Notes under the pieces: generated by a model
Seen by the model: the letters and a program-made list of their open reading frames with translations, nothing else
Database searches by the model: none
Told to the model about the DNA's origin: nothing
Position numbers and translations under genes: made by a program
Assembly: GCF_016802725.1 (NCBI RefSeq)
Contig: NC_052669.1
Location: 17,947,770-18,011,769 of the forward strand
Direction: 5' to 3'
DNA from: Solenopsis invicta
Taxonomy: Eukaryota > Arthropoda > Insecta > Hymenoptera > Formicidae
Length of the DNA: 64,000 bases
Shown here: in pieces, positions 31,663 to 43,621 of the stretch
Position numbering within the stretch: the first letter of the stretch is position 1
Layout: each line of letters opens with the position of its first letter

Positions 31663-34157
31663 CTATTTATTTAACTTCATTATTAATTTTATAACTTTCA
31701 GGGCCGTTTTATTTTTATTCTTAGATGCTTTAGATCCTCGATCAGGGTTGATTTTCAAATAATATCGCTGCACCATTTCCAAAGTATTTGACAATTCAGC
31801 AGGATATTGGAGACACATGACATAATATATACCGAAGGCACATTGCTATGCTTCTATGAATATTGAGAATTCTTTTCCAAAGAGTTGCTTTTCTACGAAA
31901 ACTTGAAAATTATTATCTGAAATTATTTATAATTTACTTTAGCAGTATAATTTCGAATCTAATCATTTACGAAAATATTTTAGTGAAAATATTAACAATT
32001 TCTAATATATAAAATAAAATACAAGTTTTGTGCATACAAAAAAGTAATCATAATATGTTCGAAATTTTGAAACAAAACCTTAATAGCATTTTTAATAATC
32101 TTGTAATAGCACACATTTTTACATTTTTTATTCTATCTTTTTTTTTGAGAACACTTCAACAAAAGGAATAAATATAAAAACTATAAAAAGCTACTAAAAC
32201 TTATATTAAATAAAATAATTGAATTGGAACAAAAGTTTGCAGCGTTTAAGTGAAATTTAAAAACAATATTTATATTTGTAAATAGATTTATTCAACATGT
32301 GTTACTTTGATCCATCTTTCACCATCTTTGAGACAGCTTCATAATTTCATTTTGTGTTCGAGAAAAACTTGAAAAATTTAATCAAACTTATTCGATCGAT
32401 AATGTGAAAACAATATAAATAAAGTGCCTTTAACGAAGAATTTCTTCACATTTAGATGCGAGTTTCAATCATTTATTATTAAATTAATTTTCAATTTAAT
32501 AAACGTGATATTACTAATTCTCATTCAACTTAGAATTGTATTATGACCGAAAAATCCATTCGGCATGTAATTTTTTGAACTTAAAAAAATACATACAATT
32601 ACACAATAAAATCAGCATTAAGATCTGTTATGAATGTGAAAATATTTTGTTTATAGTGTATTTAAAAAAAATTATTTAAAAACGCTGTTAATTTTTGTTC
32701 CCATTCAAAATAATAACATAATAATCTTACCAATTGACACGATACAAGGAGCATTCATTTGTAATATTTCATTTAAATTCGTATTTTCATTCTGAAATAA
32801 ATTGAATGTTATTAATAAATATAAATTTATAAATCAAATATTAAAATGTAAAGTATATACGCCTAAAAATTTTTACCTCAATTTTGTAATACATTTTTTC
32901 AAAATCTTCTTTAAAATATAGTGCAAAGAATCTCAATGACTGAATACAATAATCTTCATTATTATCCAATTTTAAATATTTATTTTGAGTAGCGTCCACT
33001 ATTTTTGTGGACTTCTCTTTCATAATGTTAGGTAATTTTTCTAATTTTTTACCTGTAAGTTTATTGAAATGAAATATAATACTTTCTAATTTGAAAAGAA
33101 TTGGAAATTCTTTTTGTATATCAGTCAAAGAGAGTGGCTCTTGAAAATTTTCCAAAAATTTACGTTGTTCTATATAACCATCTTCCATCATTTTTTCAAA
33201 TGAGTCTTCATCATAATGTTCTGCTCTTATATGTTTAGCATTTGTTGAATGTAAATCTTGATAATTTGAACAACCTGCCTTTATATGAAATTTCCGTTTT
33301 TTACTTTGAATTGTTTCCGATTTTTCTGTAGATTTCTGTTTGCTTTCTATTCGTTTCATGTAACAACAACGTTCTCGAAGTTTATGAAACATTGAACAAG
33401 ATCCGTCACCTAAAATGTGTCCATCTTCATCTTTATCCATAAAGGTTTCAGGGTATTTTTGTATCATTTCAAAAGCAATTTTTTTTAATATTGTAGTCGG
33501 CACGTTTTTATTTATTTGTCTAATATCATTCACTATTATGTGACAGATCTCAGTAATAATGCTTTTATTTTTAATACTTTCTTCACATATCTTTAACATA
33601 TCAATTGGAACTTTATTTTAGGGTACTTTATAATCAATAACATTAAATTCTTCTTGCTTGACGTGGATTACTTCGATAATCGCAGACTGTTGTTGATTTA
33701 AATTATCTGGTATATTTTCCTTTCTCTCATAGTTCATATTTGTATTTAGATCCGATTCAATGAATGGTATTTCAGATATATCAAGTGTACTGAAGTTTTC
33801 AGTAGTTTTGGTAATAATACCAAAGTCCGGTATTTTAGTAAAAATCTCGTTTTCTTCTAAAAGAATGAGTGTCTCGGTCTTAATTAACAACAACACTTCA
33901 TCTTCTGTTACCGGTGTTCCATTGGATTCTAAAACTAGACTATTTCCATTTATTTGTAGCTTTTTAAATGCTGAAACAAATTATTATTTTTAAAATCAAG
34001 TATAAAATAATTATAAAGAAATATAAAAGTATAAAAAGATTATATAATGAAATAACAAACCTTGCGATATTAAATTCTTGCATATATTTTCATTTGCTGT
34101 AATTGTTACAAAAGCTTTTTTTTCGCCCCCTTTCGTCCATACTTTAAAAAGATGCAT
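31663..34157 (-). pseudogene. transposon companion protein with CIDE-N-like domain, four exons, two stops
   Basis: Exons on the minus strand: 34157-34061, 33970-32877, 32791-32731, 31916-31663, each with GT/AG borders and matching phase. Residues 1-70 read MHLFKVWTKGGEKKAFVTI, KKLQINGNSLVLESNGTPVT and LLLIKTETLILLEENE. This follows the CIDE-N pattern (L.LVLEEDGT.V....F..L.D.T..M.L..GE). Further on are IAFEMIQKYPETFMD, KAGCSNYQDLH, SLTDIQKEFPILFKLE and, in the last exon, YLKINPDRGSKASKNK. An in-frame TAA (33618-33620) and TAG (31846-31848) break it. It lies downstream of the transposase at 35091-37686 in the same orientation, so the two probably form one transposon. The CIDE-N call is from pattern only. 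Confidence 0.6.
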
Positions 34158-35090
34158 ATTATAACGTTCCGGAATAACTGAAAAGTAAATACAAACAACC
34201 GACAAACTGCAACTTTATATAATTAAAATAGAAAGTGTAAGTGTATCATAATTAGAAAACCTCAATAAATTGCAACGTGTACAGACGGGTAGTGATTCGT
34301 TTGTGAAACAAGGGGATAGATGTTATACAGTAGTTTATTTATTAAAATAATTTATTGAAAATAATAGAGTATATTTCTATGTTATCTCTCATCTCTTATG
34401 TCCATCGGTATACACTGTCCAATGCCATATAATATTAATAAGTTAAAACTTTTAATTATTGAATTAATTAAAAACAATATTAATTATAATAATCAAAATT
34501 ACCCCATAAAGCTTCAAAGAGCTTAATATATTAATCAAATTTAAATGTAGATATTTTTAAAAAATTCAACTAGATTTAATCAAAATTTAAACAATTTCGA
34601 TTCTTATGATTTTAAGGGTAATATTCTAAAAAATCATTGAAAATATGGATTTACCAAGAGATTATTTTATATTTAAAAACCTCATAGCTTTTATAATCTT
34701 AATTTTAAAATTATTTTCAAAAATATATACATGATAAAAAACTATGTCAAAGCATCCCTTTGCACGAAGAAAAAAATCTAACATTTATATACAAAATTTC
34801 AATTCTTTTTAAAAAAGCTGAATACACAACAAAAATGACATATTAATCAAATTTCATAAAAATAGATATATATTCAGAAGTTATGTTGAAAAAACTGTTT
34901 ATTTTAATGTCACATTGAAAAAGTGTAGATTCGTTAAAAATATTGAGGACAAATATTATATAAGTTTCTTGTTTTAACATTAACCATTATCATGTCATCA
35001 CATATTTCAAACTGTTAAACATCAAGTTTTATCAAAATCTTAATAAAAATGAACATTTTCACAACTAAAAATAAAAGATAATAGATAAAT
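34158..35090. other. AT-rich spacer between the two transposon genes
   Basis: No coding sequence or clear repeat seen. Confidence 0.4.
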
Positions 35091-37686
35091 TTAAAGTTCA
35101 TCGAAAGGTGCAGATTTGAAATAAAATAAAGGACTGCCATCAATTTCTTGCATTAAGACAGTTTCAGGAGAGATAAGATCTTTATGACTAATAAATATTT
35201 TTGTTTCATTCTCTGTTAATTTTTCAAATATTCCATTCGTTGAATTATAACAAATATTTATTTTGGTACTAAAAAAGTATAAGTTTTCAAATTCTAGGTC
35301 GATAATAAGATAATCTATTTGACACAGATTGTAATATTCAAAAATACTTCTTCCGTATGACACAAAACTGTTTTTCTTATAAGTTACTCCTTTAAAGCTT
35401 GCCAAAAAAGAAAAATAATATTGGTTTTCATGAATTTTATGAATTTTGTTTATCTCTTGAAAGATTATGTTTTGTTCAAGCAGCCTGGCATCTTCTGATA
35501 TAATTTTATTATAATACAAAGAATTCAAAGAAGAGTTATAAGCTTGTAAAAGTTGATGTTTCCGAGAGAGAGAAAAAAGGACATTTTTATAATTAGTCGT
35601 ATGACGAATAACACTTTTAAAATACTGATGTTTGTGCTCAAATGCTAATGTCCATAAATGTCGTAGTGGCCCGAATTCTCTGAATAAATTAGAATAATGG
35701 ATTAAGTAGTGATGTTTAGGCCTTAATTTTGTAGATGGAAATAATATTTGACGAGTTTCTAAGTATTCTTCTATCAAATAGTGTAACAACGCAATTTGAC
35801 CAATCGATATTTTGAAAGCTAACACAATGTTTACAATTTTTCGCAAAAGAAGAAGTAATTTCCATTCCTCAAAGTCATATAACTTGTTTATTCTAATCAA
35901 GGCAAAAGGTAATATATTTAATATTTTCATATTTTGACTATGAGTACCATTTAATTTTTCTGACTTTTTTATTGGTGGCAAGTATATTTTCTCTTCATTT
36001 TGAAAATTAATATTGCTAAGTTTTTCATTAATATATTCATAAGTCAACAATTTTTTTCCAACTAATTGATTTATTATTAACATGACATCGTACTGAACAA
36101 TCCCTTCAAAAAAATCATGTGATATATAAGGTGGCATTCCAGGTTGGCAAACGTAAAAAAAGTTCAAATTGTTAAAAACAGAATTTAATTTAATTCCTCT
36201 GCTGACTTGATTATCATTTACTATATTATTTATATCTTCTTTGTAAGTTTCTATTGTTCTTTTCTCAAATTTTGGCGTTATAAGTTGTGAATTTTCTTTT
36301 ATTTTGTTAATATGACAAAATCGACAAAAATAATCCGACATGTGAAAGTTCTCTCATTGAATCCACCAAGAAAGTGACTACCCAGATTATCTCCTACTAA
36401 AGCTATTAATGTTCCTTTAAGCATTATTTTTTCATTTTTATAATTGATTTCTATACCTGTTTGTTTAATATCCTTTAAATCTTGTATAAGAATATCAAAA
36501 AGCTCTGACGTTCCAAGTCTCTTCAGATCTTTTTCATACATTAAAGCAACTAAATTAATTTGATTTATTTTAACACGTTGACAAGCGGGGATATTTGCCA
36601 ATGTAAAGTAAACCCCAACAATTTTATGTTTTATCCTGGACCCTAAAGGGTTACAAATTTCGTATGCATCTTGATATATTATAAATTGTAAAGCATTAGG
36701 ATTTAAAAAAAAAAAATGTTATTTTTAAATAAATTTCCATCTGTTATATTAGAAAATATATTCTCTAAAGAAATCTCTTTGAAATCAAAATATTGATTGT
36801 AAAAATTGGAATTTTTAAAAAGATTAATTAAAGTTTCTTTTATTGGAATGTAATAATATTTGTTATTGTTACTTAAAATAATACTTGGGTTTAACGTAGT
36901 TAAATTTATTTATATAATATTTGTCTCTCGCAAACTTTGATCTAAAGTACCCATTTTGTGAATTATGTGCTATTTTAAATAAGTCATTTTCTAAAAGTGA
37001 TTTATCAATATTTAAATTATTTAAAGTTAATTGCTTTGACAAATATTGCACGTTTATTTTGTGGAAATCATTCGTATTGTTAATTAAAATTTGCAAAGAT
37101 TGATTAGGTAATTGATACTGTGTTTCTAACGATAAATATAAAGAACCTAACAACTTCATACCTAAAGAATTTAAATCTTCATTGTAAATTTCATTTTTAT
37201 TAGTTTCCTGGTGATAAGGGATTTCTTGTAAATATTCTTTGACTTCATTATTAATTATAGAAACATCATCATCTTTTGATATAAAATCTTTTTGACTTTT
37301 GTGAAATCGAGTTAAGTGCTGAGCTAATGTATTCTTTTTTTAAACAATAAAGTTGATTTACATATTTTAGAAAAAGGACATATAACTGGTGTTCCAGAAA
37401 TTATCTGGTTATTGTAGTGTTTAATTATAGCTTTTGAGTTGTTACAAATAAGAGCACAAATTTCACAGTTTATAAGTACGTCAGATACTTGGCTTTTTAA
37501 CCTCTTATTAGTACTATGGTTTCGGAAAATGTGTTGTCTAAATGCATGATAAGTTTTAAAAGTTATTCTACAAGCACCAGTCAAACATTGAAAAGAAACA
37601 TATTTTTTATTTCGGTGAAAGTACTAGTGGATATTATATCGTTTAATATTTTGGAAGTTAAGATGACAAGTTTTACATATAAACAT
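35091..37686 (-). pseudogene. zinc-finger transposase of the GDNLGSH/PKHHYLIHY group, broken
   Basis: From an ATG at 37686 the N-terminus shows C2H2-like fingers (FICKTCHLNF; GACRITFKTYHAFRQHIFRNH split by an in-frame TAG upstream; CEICALICNNSKAIIKHYNN; CPFSKICKST). The core reads LQFIIYQDAYEICNPLG, LVGDNLGSHFLGGF, YFCRFCHIN, ISHDFFEGIVQYD, RPKHHYLIHYSNLFREFG and LAFEHKHQYFK, and ends at 35091 after about 800 residues in total. Breaks: TAG at 37624-37626 and single-base frameshifts near 37337 (A run), 36886, 36712 (T/A run) and 36345. The motif set defines a DDE-type transposase group I know from hydrozoan, fish and insect genomes but cannot name with certainty; KDZ or CACTA relatives are possible. 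The leader appears to continue beyond 37740 and is interrupted by the element at 37831. Confidence 0.65.
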
Positions 37687-38029
37687 TTTCAGACAGTATA
37701 ATTCACAATATATTATTATTGATCAGTGTTACTTACCTTTTACAATAACTTTATTTCGCGCAAAAGACGTGACGAAATTTTCGTCCAGAGACACGCACCA
37801 ACACGCACCCGGCACTGTGACGACATACGACCCAGCAAACACAGTTACATAACGGCAATGTTAATAAAATAAAATCGAAAGTAACACGCAATATAACATG
37901 CGCGTTACATATAATGTCCATGTTAGTTGTAATTTCCCACTCATAAGAAAAATAACAGTTACATAACAGTTGTATCATATTTGTTATACAGCCCTGCCAA
38001 AAATGTACGATTAAAACCGATAAAAAAAA

Positions 38030-38545
38030 CGTAATCCGAATCGATCGGGATTTCTGCACCGAAAATATAATATTAAAACCGATCGAAAATAAGAACCCAA
38101 TCGAAACCCAGATAGATTTATTAAAACAAAATATATTAATGTAAATGTAGTAAATGTTTAATTTACAAAAAATATTTCTTGTATTCTTTTCGTTAAAAAA
38201 GATTAAATTTGAATTAAACATTTTATTTATGTACAAAATTAAATAACAATACAAATTGTTATTTACACATAAAAATATAAAATTTTATGTGGAACAGCTT
38301 TCCCCACATACACATCATGTTTGAAAAAAGTGAGAGCGAGTATTTGTCTCGAGGTTACAATAAGCAGCTCCTAAAAGTCTCACTGAAGTATGAGCTGGGG
38401 AGTCGGTTGCCATGGCGCCTAGATATAACGCATGTGGCCGCACTCGACTCACGAGAAAATCTCCCACGGCGTGGTCACCTAGTGGTGGCGCCAGAACTCA
38501 CTTGTTAAATCCATTTCAATTCAAAATTACAGAATTTCATAAATT
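38030..38545 (+). repeat. dispersed repeat copy, partner of 2385-2915
   Basis: Over 500 bp match the reverse complement of 2385-2915. The GC-richer part (38290-38510) contains TGGCGCCTAGATATAACGCA. Both copies lie within CCC-ended elements. Confidence 0.75.
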
Positions 38546-38897
38546 ATAATTAAATCAAATTTTAATGCGATGTGACACGTTGAGACGCTAACAATTCTTA
38601 TGTACCATTTTTAAATAGATATTTTGATGACAACACTATAAATCACGTTAACAAATTTGTAAAATTGTCCAAAAACTATGTTTTTTTTTGGCAATTAATA
38701 ATTCTTGACAACCATCAAGAAAAAAATAGTTTCCAAACAATTTTACAAATTAGTAAAAATGATGTACAATGTTATTTTATCAAAATAGCTTTTTATTTAA
38801 AAAATAGCACGCAAGAATTTTCAGCGTTTCAGCATATCATTTCTCGCTACTAATGTGAGGATTTTGAAACGTCGCTGAGAGTATTTAGGAGTCTTAA

Positions 38898-39462
38898 GAG
38901 GATGCTAAAGTAACAGAAGAACTTCCTCGACGTCGGTCCTACAGATCACTGTAGATTATTTTTCGAGCAAGACCAGGCTATTGCTCTTTGTCCATTGCAT
39001 AGATCTGTCTTTGTTTTTTGATTATTTCGCCATCTGCGAAAAGTCCTATCAACTACTGTTGGGCTCCATATTGCTCTGTTTATGACAGTTCAGCTTCGCT
39101 GAGCGAAATATGCGCGTGGTAAAAGCACATTAGCGTATCTTTTTTGTTAGGCGTTCAATCGTAACTTTGCAAGGTCAGTGTTATTCGTGCATGTTTTCTG
39201 AAGGGTGCTCTACTATCATTTTGTACGCACGAGCTACACAACTTCTGTATTAAGGTAAAGTTAACCTCAGGTGAAGGTTATACGAGTGAATTTTTAATGA
39301 TTTATTAAATTTTTGTTCGATTTTCTTATAAAATTGACCTGAGCACCCTTTCTTTTTACGCGTATTTCAATTCTAAAAAAAGTTTTTGTGATTCTGTAAA
39401 GCCAATCCAAAAATATTTAATGCACTGTAAATGTCGGTAATTCGTGGTACTTTAGCATCCTC
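38898..39462. mobile_element. TTAA-flanked MITE, copy A (565 bp)
   Basis: Ends GAGGATGCTAAAGTAACAGA and the mirror ending TACTTTAGCATCCTC, flanked by TTAA (38894-38897, 39463-39466). The interior matches copy C at 41449-41993, for example AGACCAGGCTAT and GATTATTTCGCCATCTGCGA. TTAA targeting suggests a piggyBac-type enzyme. Confidence 0.85.
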
Positions 39463-39466
39463 TTAA

Positions 39467-40050
39467 GGCGATGCTGAACTGACGGTGGAACTCACTTAAC
39501 ATCGATACTGCAGATTGCTGTAGATTTTTTTTCGGCGAACTGTTGGTCGCGCGTGAGGCGAAGAGTAAGGGGAATAGACTAGCGCACTTTGTCAAACGCA
39601 CTCATCTGTCCTTGTTTTTTTTACTTTAGCGCCTCTAATGCAAGATCTCTGAACTACAATGAACCCAATTTCTGCTCTTTGCACCAATTCACGTGCAAAT
39701 TACATAAACAATTTTCAGACATCCATTTCTCTCATACTAGAGCTTCTAGGACCATTCTGCAAGCGTCGTATTGTTCTTTTATTTAATTCATACGCAGTAA
39801 ACTACTTATTTCATACATACAAAGTCTAAAACTTTTATATAGGGCACATGTTGTCACGAGTCGGCTGCAGAAGCCGATAATTAAACTATAATTTTTTAAT
39901 TTACTTTCGTTTTTCGTACTAAATTATAGTTTCCCATGTATGTTTTTGTTACTACTTTAATTGTGGAGAAGGATTTTACGATCTATAAAGCCAATTAAGA
40001 GAAATGCCTGTCCAAAAATATGCACGTATACAGACCGGTTCAGCATCGCC
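39467..40050. mobile_element. TTAA-flanked MITE, copy B (584 bp), directly abutting copy A
   Basis: Ends GGCGATGCTGAACTGACGG and the mirror ending TTCAGCATCGCC. It uses the same TTAA (39463-39466) as copy A on its left and TTAA at 40051-40054 on its right. It is a diverged subfamily of A. Confidence 0.85.
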
Positions 40051-40599
40051 TTAATGCAAATAAATTAAATTTTAAAAAAATTTTTATATTATGCATTACA
40101 CTTAAATAATTCACGAAAGCAATATTAAAATCAATTACGATTCGTATATAATTAAAACCGATTACTTTTTAATCCGCTCGTGGATTGGATCGATTAAAAC
40201 AGATTAAAATCAATTAAAAAGAATTCCGTTTTAATCGGTTTTAATCGCACATTTTCGGCAGGGAGGAGTCGTATTAATAATTCAGTTTTATAACAGTTAT
40301 ATTATTAAAATAAAATGTTTGTTATATAAACCTGATAAACGGCAGTTATATGACTGTTATAAGTTATTGTGTTGTAACATCAACAATTCAATTTTACATA
40401 ACTACAATATTGCTAGAATGTAAAAATTCGTTATATAACGTGACACACACAAGTTATATAACTATTATTTTCTGTGTTTGCTGAGGAGGAATGAGAAAAA
40501 AGGCGCGCTCGCGCTTGGCGACAAGACGATGATGAAAAACGAAAATCGCGGAAAGGGCCGCTGGACCCGAGAGATGGCGATGCTGCACGCGAGGCACTA

Positions 40600-40853
40600 G
40601 AGTCCCTAGAAGTAGAGAGTCTAGACATCTCGGGGTTCCACGTGATTGGATGCACGTGATTGTGCACCTAAAATGGCAGCACCAATACGGATCCCTGTTT
40701 AATCCTCTTTAGCCAATGCGATAACAGCATACAACACGTTCAAGTACACACAATGATAAACATACACACACATAAAGCTCACGTACATACACTGACATAT
40801 TCATCACCGACATTTTAAGGGTAGATGTCCAGACTCTCTACTTCTAGGGACTC
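40600..40853. mobile_element. GAGTCC-ended MITE, TA-flanked (254 bp)
   Basis: Inverted repeats GAGTCCCTAGAAGTAGAGAG and the mirror cover about 32 bp, with TA on both sides. The ends resemble those of the MITE at 8624-8854. A GC-rich patch precedes it (40490-40597). Confidence 0.85.
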
Positions 40854-40989
40854 TACAAGGCACAACGCGATATAAGAGATGTGGCGCGAATAACGGATGA
40901 TTCGAAATTTATTAGATTAAATGAAATATAGATACATAGTAATATCATACACACGTCTTTCTTGCTCTGCACTAAAACACTTCACGACG

Positions 40990-41334
40990 CACGACGTCGT
41001 CACTTGGTCACCGCATGCAAAAATGGGTTTACTAAAATACCATGATATCACAATATCGACAGTAAAATCCCACGTCAAATTGTAAATTAACTATACAGAA
41101 GTGAATTTTAAACACGTACATGTAATATTATGAATAAACTTAGCAATACAAGAAGTAAATTTATTAAAAAATCTGTAATTATACTAAATTTAATTAATGT
41201 TTCATAATATTTTAGTATTTTTCATTGAAATTAGAGAGGTATACACATTTTAAGTAAAAAACTACAAAAAGTCAACAAATTTATTAAAAAATAAGTAAAT
41301 TTCCTTTGTAAAATTGCATCGATTTTTATCAGTG
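40990..41334. other. possible transposon right end, CAGTG border
   Basis: The stretch ends CGATTTTTATCAGTG at 41334. Its reverse complement starts CACTGATAAAAATCGATG and is similar to the CACTGATAGAAATAAG start at 18125. TTTACTAAAAT/ACAGTAAAAT words recur here. I could not pair it with certainty. Confidence 0.35.
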
Positions 41335-41448
41335 TGACTGAGACTCAACGATAAAAAAAAATGTGAGCGTAGAAGGAGCGAACAAATGAAGATCGTTTTT
41401 TAAATAAATGCTAAAAGCGCACGCTTCAGAAGCGATGTCAACGCTTAA

Positions 41449-41993
41449 GAGGATGCTATAGTGACCGAAGAACTTTCTCGACGTCGGCATTGCAGATTAT
41501 TTTTCGAGGGAGACCAGGCTATCGCTCTTTGTCCAACGCATAGATCTGTCTTTGTTTTTCGATTATTTCGCCATCTGCGAAAAGACCTATCAACTACAGT
41601 CACTGCTCTTCTTGCCATCGTTTACGTGCGCTAAGCGAAATTTGGACACATACAGCTGTTCACCTATTAAACTTTTTTGTTAGGTTGTTGACTAAAACGA
41701 TACACAGTCAGTGTTGTGTGTTAGAGTTTTCTGAAGTTCGCCCTGGTCTCATTTTGTACATACGAGCTACAGAACGTCAGTAAATAACAAAAACTAACCT
41801 TGATTGACAGATCCACGAAACGAAAATAAATGAATTTTTAACTTTTTGATCGATTTTCTCATAAAATTTACCAGAGCAGACTTTATTTTGGTGCGTACTT
41901 TTATTTTGCAAAAGGATTTTGTGATCTGTAAAGCCAATTCAAAAATTAATGAACACTGTAATGGTCGGTAATTTCCGTCAGTATAGCATCCTC
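41449..41993. mobile_element. TTAA-flanked MITE, copy C (545 bp)
   Basis: Ends GAGGATGCTATAGTGACCGA and the mirror ending GTATAGCATCCTC, flanked by TTAA (41445-41448, 41994-41997). Interior highly similar to copy A. Confidence 0.85.
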
Positions 41994-42081
41994 TTAAGGA
42001 GTTATAGAATAGGCTGACTTACATTTTTCTTTATTGTAACCATAATCGTAACGATTTATTGTAAATTTGTTTAAAATAATT

Positions 42082-42168
42082 ATGGTTCAACGAGATGTGC
42101 TATATAATAATTTTTGGGAAGCTTTCAAAAAAGCATTTAATGTGGTCAAAATTAAAATTTCAATTTAG
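42082..42168 (+). pseudogene. second MVQRDVLYNNFWEAF fragment
   Basis: A 28-codon frame reads MVQRDVLYNNFWEAFKKAF and then diverges to a stop. The N-terminus is nearly identical to the minus-strand relic at 18055. The remainder of the gene was not found; 42170-42680 is AT-rich. Confidence 0.55.
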
Positions 42169-42683
42169 ATCTATATTCATGTATTAGAAAAAATATTTAA
42201 AAAAATATTCAGTTTTAAAAAAATATATTAACATTTATATATTAATATTTATACTTATTTTGCGTTATTTTTATTTTATTTATTTGAATGCATAAAACGT
42301 TTCTGTAGAATAGAAAAAATCATTTAATGGACGTCACAATTTTCAGAACTTCCCCACTCTCCCTGGTCACATATTGTCACATTTTGTAAACCCTCCCCCT
42401 CTCCCCAAATCTTCCGACGTACTATATGGATGGCCCCGAAAACTGCATCGAAAATCATCCGGGTGCCTACAACACCCGGATGATTTTAACTTGATTTAAT
42501 TAAAAAAATTTATTAATTTACCCAACCCTGAACATAAGTTACGATTCATTAAGACGAATTGTCTATGATGTAAATTAAAAGAATAAAAAAAGAATTTAGG
42601 AATTTGTATGTTTAAAAAACTTGTTTAATATTTACGTTTTAAAAGAAGTTATTTATTATTATATATCAAATGCGAAATAATAC

Positions 42684-42870
42684 TTGCAGAATTAATTAGC
42701 GCGTTGTCCTCAGAATTGTGTACATTTATTATAAATATGTAAAATTTAATTTTTGAAGCAAGAGAGATGATTTCTTGTATCGAAAAATTTTTGTACCAAC
42801 TAAAAATGCTATAGCTCTCGTAACTAGAAAAGTAAAAGTGGGAAAGTGTCTTCACTTAATATATTAACAT
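42684..42870 (+). pseudogene. decayed cytochrome P450 first-exon relic, copy 1
   Basis: The reading LAELISALSSELCTFIINM, a stop, then DFLYRKIFVPTKNAIALVTR (after a frameshift) parallels the better preserved copy at 43082-43290, position by position at the DNA level. That gives a hydrophobic anchor followed by the region of WRKRGV...P. It would not be recognisable without copy 2. Confidence 0.5.
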
Positions 42871-43081
42871 TTGCAGTGTTAGACAGCCAATTTTCTTGTA
42901 AATGACGAATATTCCAAAATCTACAAATAGTGAATTAAAAATCATAAGTTACATATTTGTCTATGAATGTCCGTAATGTTGAAAAATACAAAAACAAACG
43001 AAGAATTTAAAAATTAAAATTGTTATCAAATCTTGCTTAATATTAATGTTTTAAAATTATTTATGGTTACATTTCAGATTC

Positions 43082-43290
43082 AAAACGGTATTTGTAGAAT
43101 TAATTGCATCTTCTACCACTGTGTTAAGTATTATATATTTTTACTTTAAATATATAATATTTAATTTTTGGCGCAAAAGAGGAGTTTTTTACGTCGAACC
43201 CATTATACCAATAGAAAATATTATATCTGTTGTTACTGGAAAAAAGCAATATGGCAAGTACTTTTACCTAATATTACCATACGCGATGTG
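43082..43290 (+). pseudogene. cytochrome P450 first-exon relic, copy 2
   Basis: An open frame without a start codon reads VFVELIASSTTVLSIIYFYF, then NFWRKRGVFYVEPIIPIEN and IISVVTGKKQYGKYF. A hydrophobic anchor followed by W(K/R)xRGV and a proline-rich hinge is the N-terminal signature of insect CYP6-type microsomal P450s. It lacks an initiator ATG and stops soon after, so about 250 residues before the I-helix exon at 43622 are missing. Confidence 0.65.
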
Positions 43291-43621
43291 AATATACATT
43301 TACTTCCTCGTATAAAAATTTTCATATTTTTATTAGTTTCTTTATTTAATTAAAATTGAAATTACTAAACTAATATTTAAAGAAAATAAAAATAAATATC
43401 TGATAAAGTCAAAATTAGATAATAAATAAATTTGAATTGTATATACGTGTATTTCCAATTAACTATAATTTATATTTTACAAAATTATAACAACTAATTA
43501 TATTTAATTGTTATAATTTTGTAAAATATAAATAAAAATTTTAAATAAAAATTTATTTTCTAAAAAATTCTTTTTTTCTGTACAAAATCGTTAACAAAAC
43601 AATTATTTTTTTTATCCGCAG

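Larger units (their letters stand above)
37992..40263. mobile_element. 2.3 kb element with CCCTGCC ends
   Basis: Ends CCCTGCCAAAAATGTACGAT and the mirror of CCCTGCCGAAAATGTGCGAT are followed by several TTAAAACCGAT/ATCGGTTTTAA words. The two TTAA elements at 38898-40050 fill most of the right half. Its left part (38030-38545) has an inverted copy at 2385-2915. Target duplication not clear. Confidence 0.7.
37831..40486. mobile_element. 2.65 kb element with CCCAGCAAACACAG end and TTATATAAC subterminal repeats
   Basis: The left end CCCAGCAAACACAGTTACAT is mirrored by TTTTCTGTGTTTGCTGAGG at the right. Next to both ends lie repeated GTTACATAAC / GTTATATAAC / TATAACAGTTATA words. No gene of its own. 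Another element (37992-40263) and two TTAA elements are nested inside. Confidence 0.7.
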
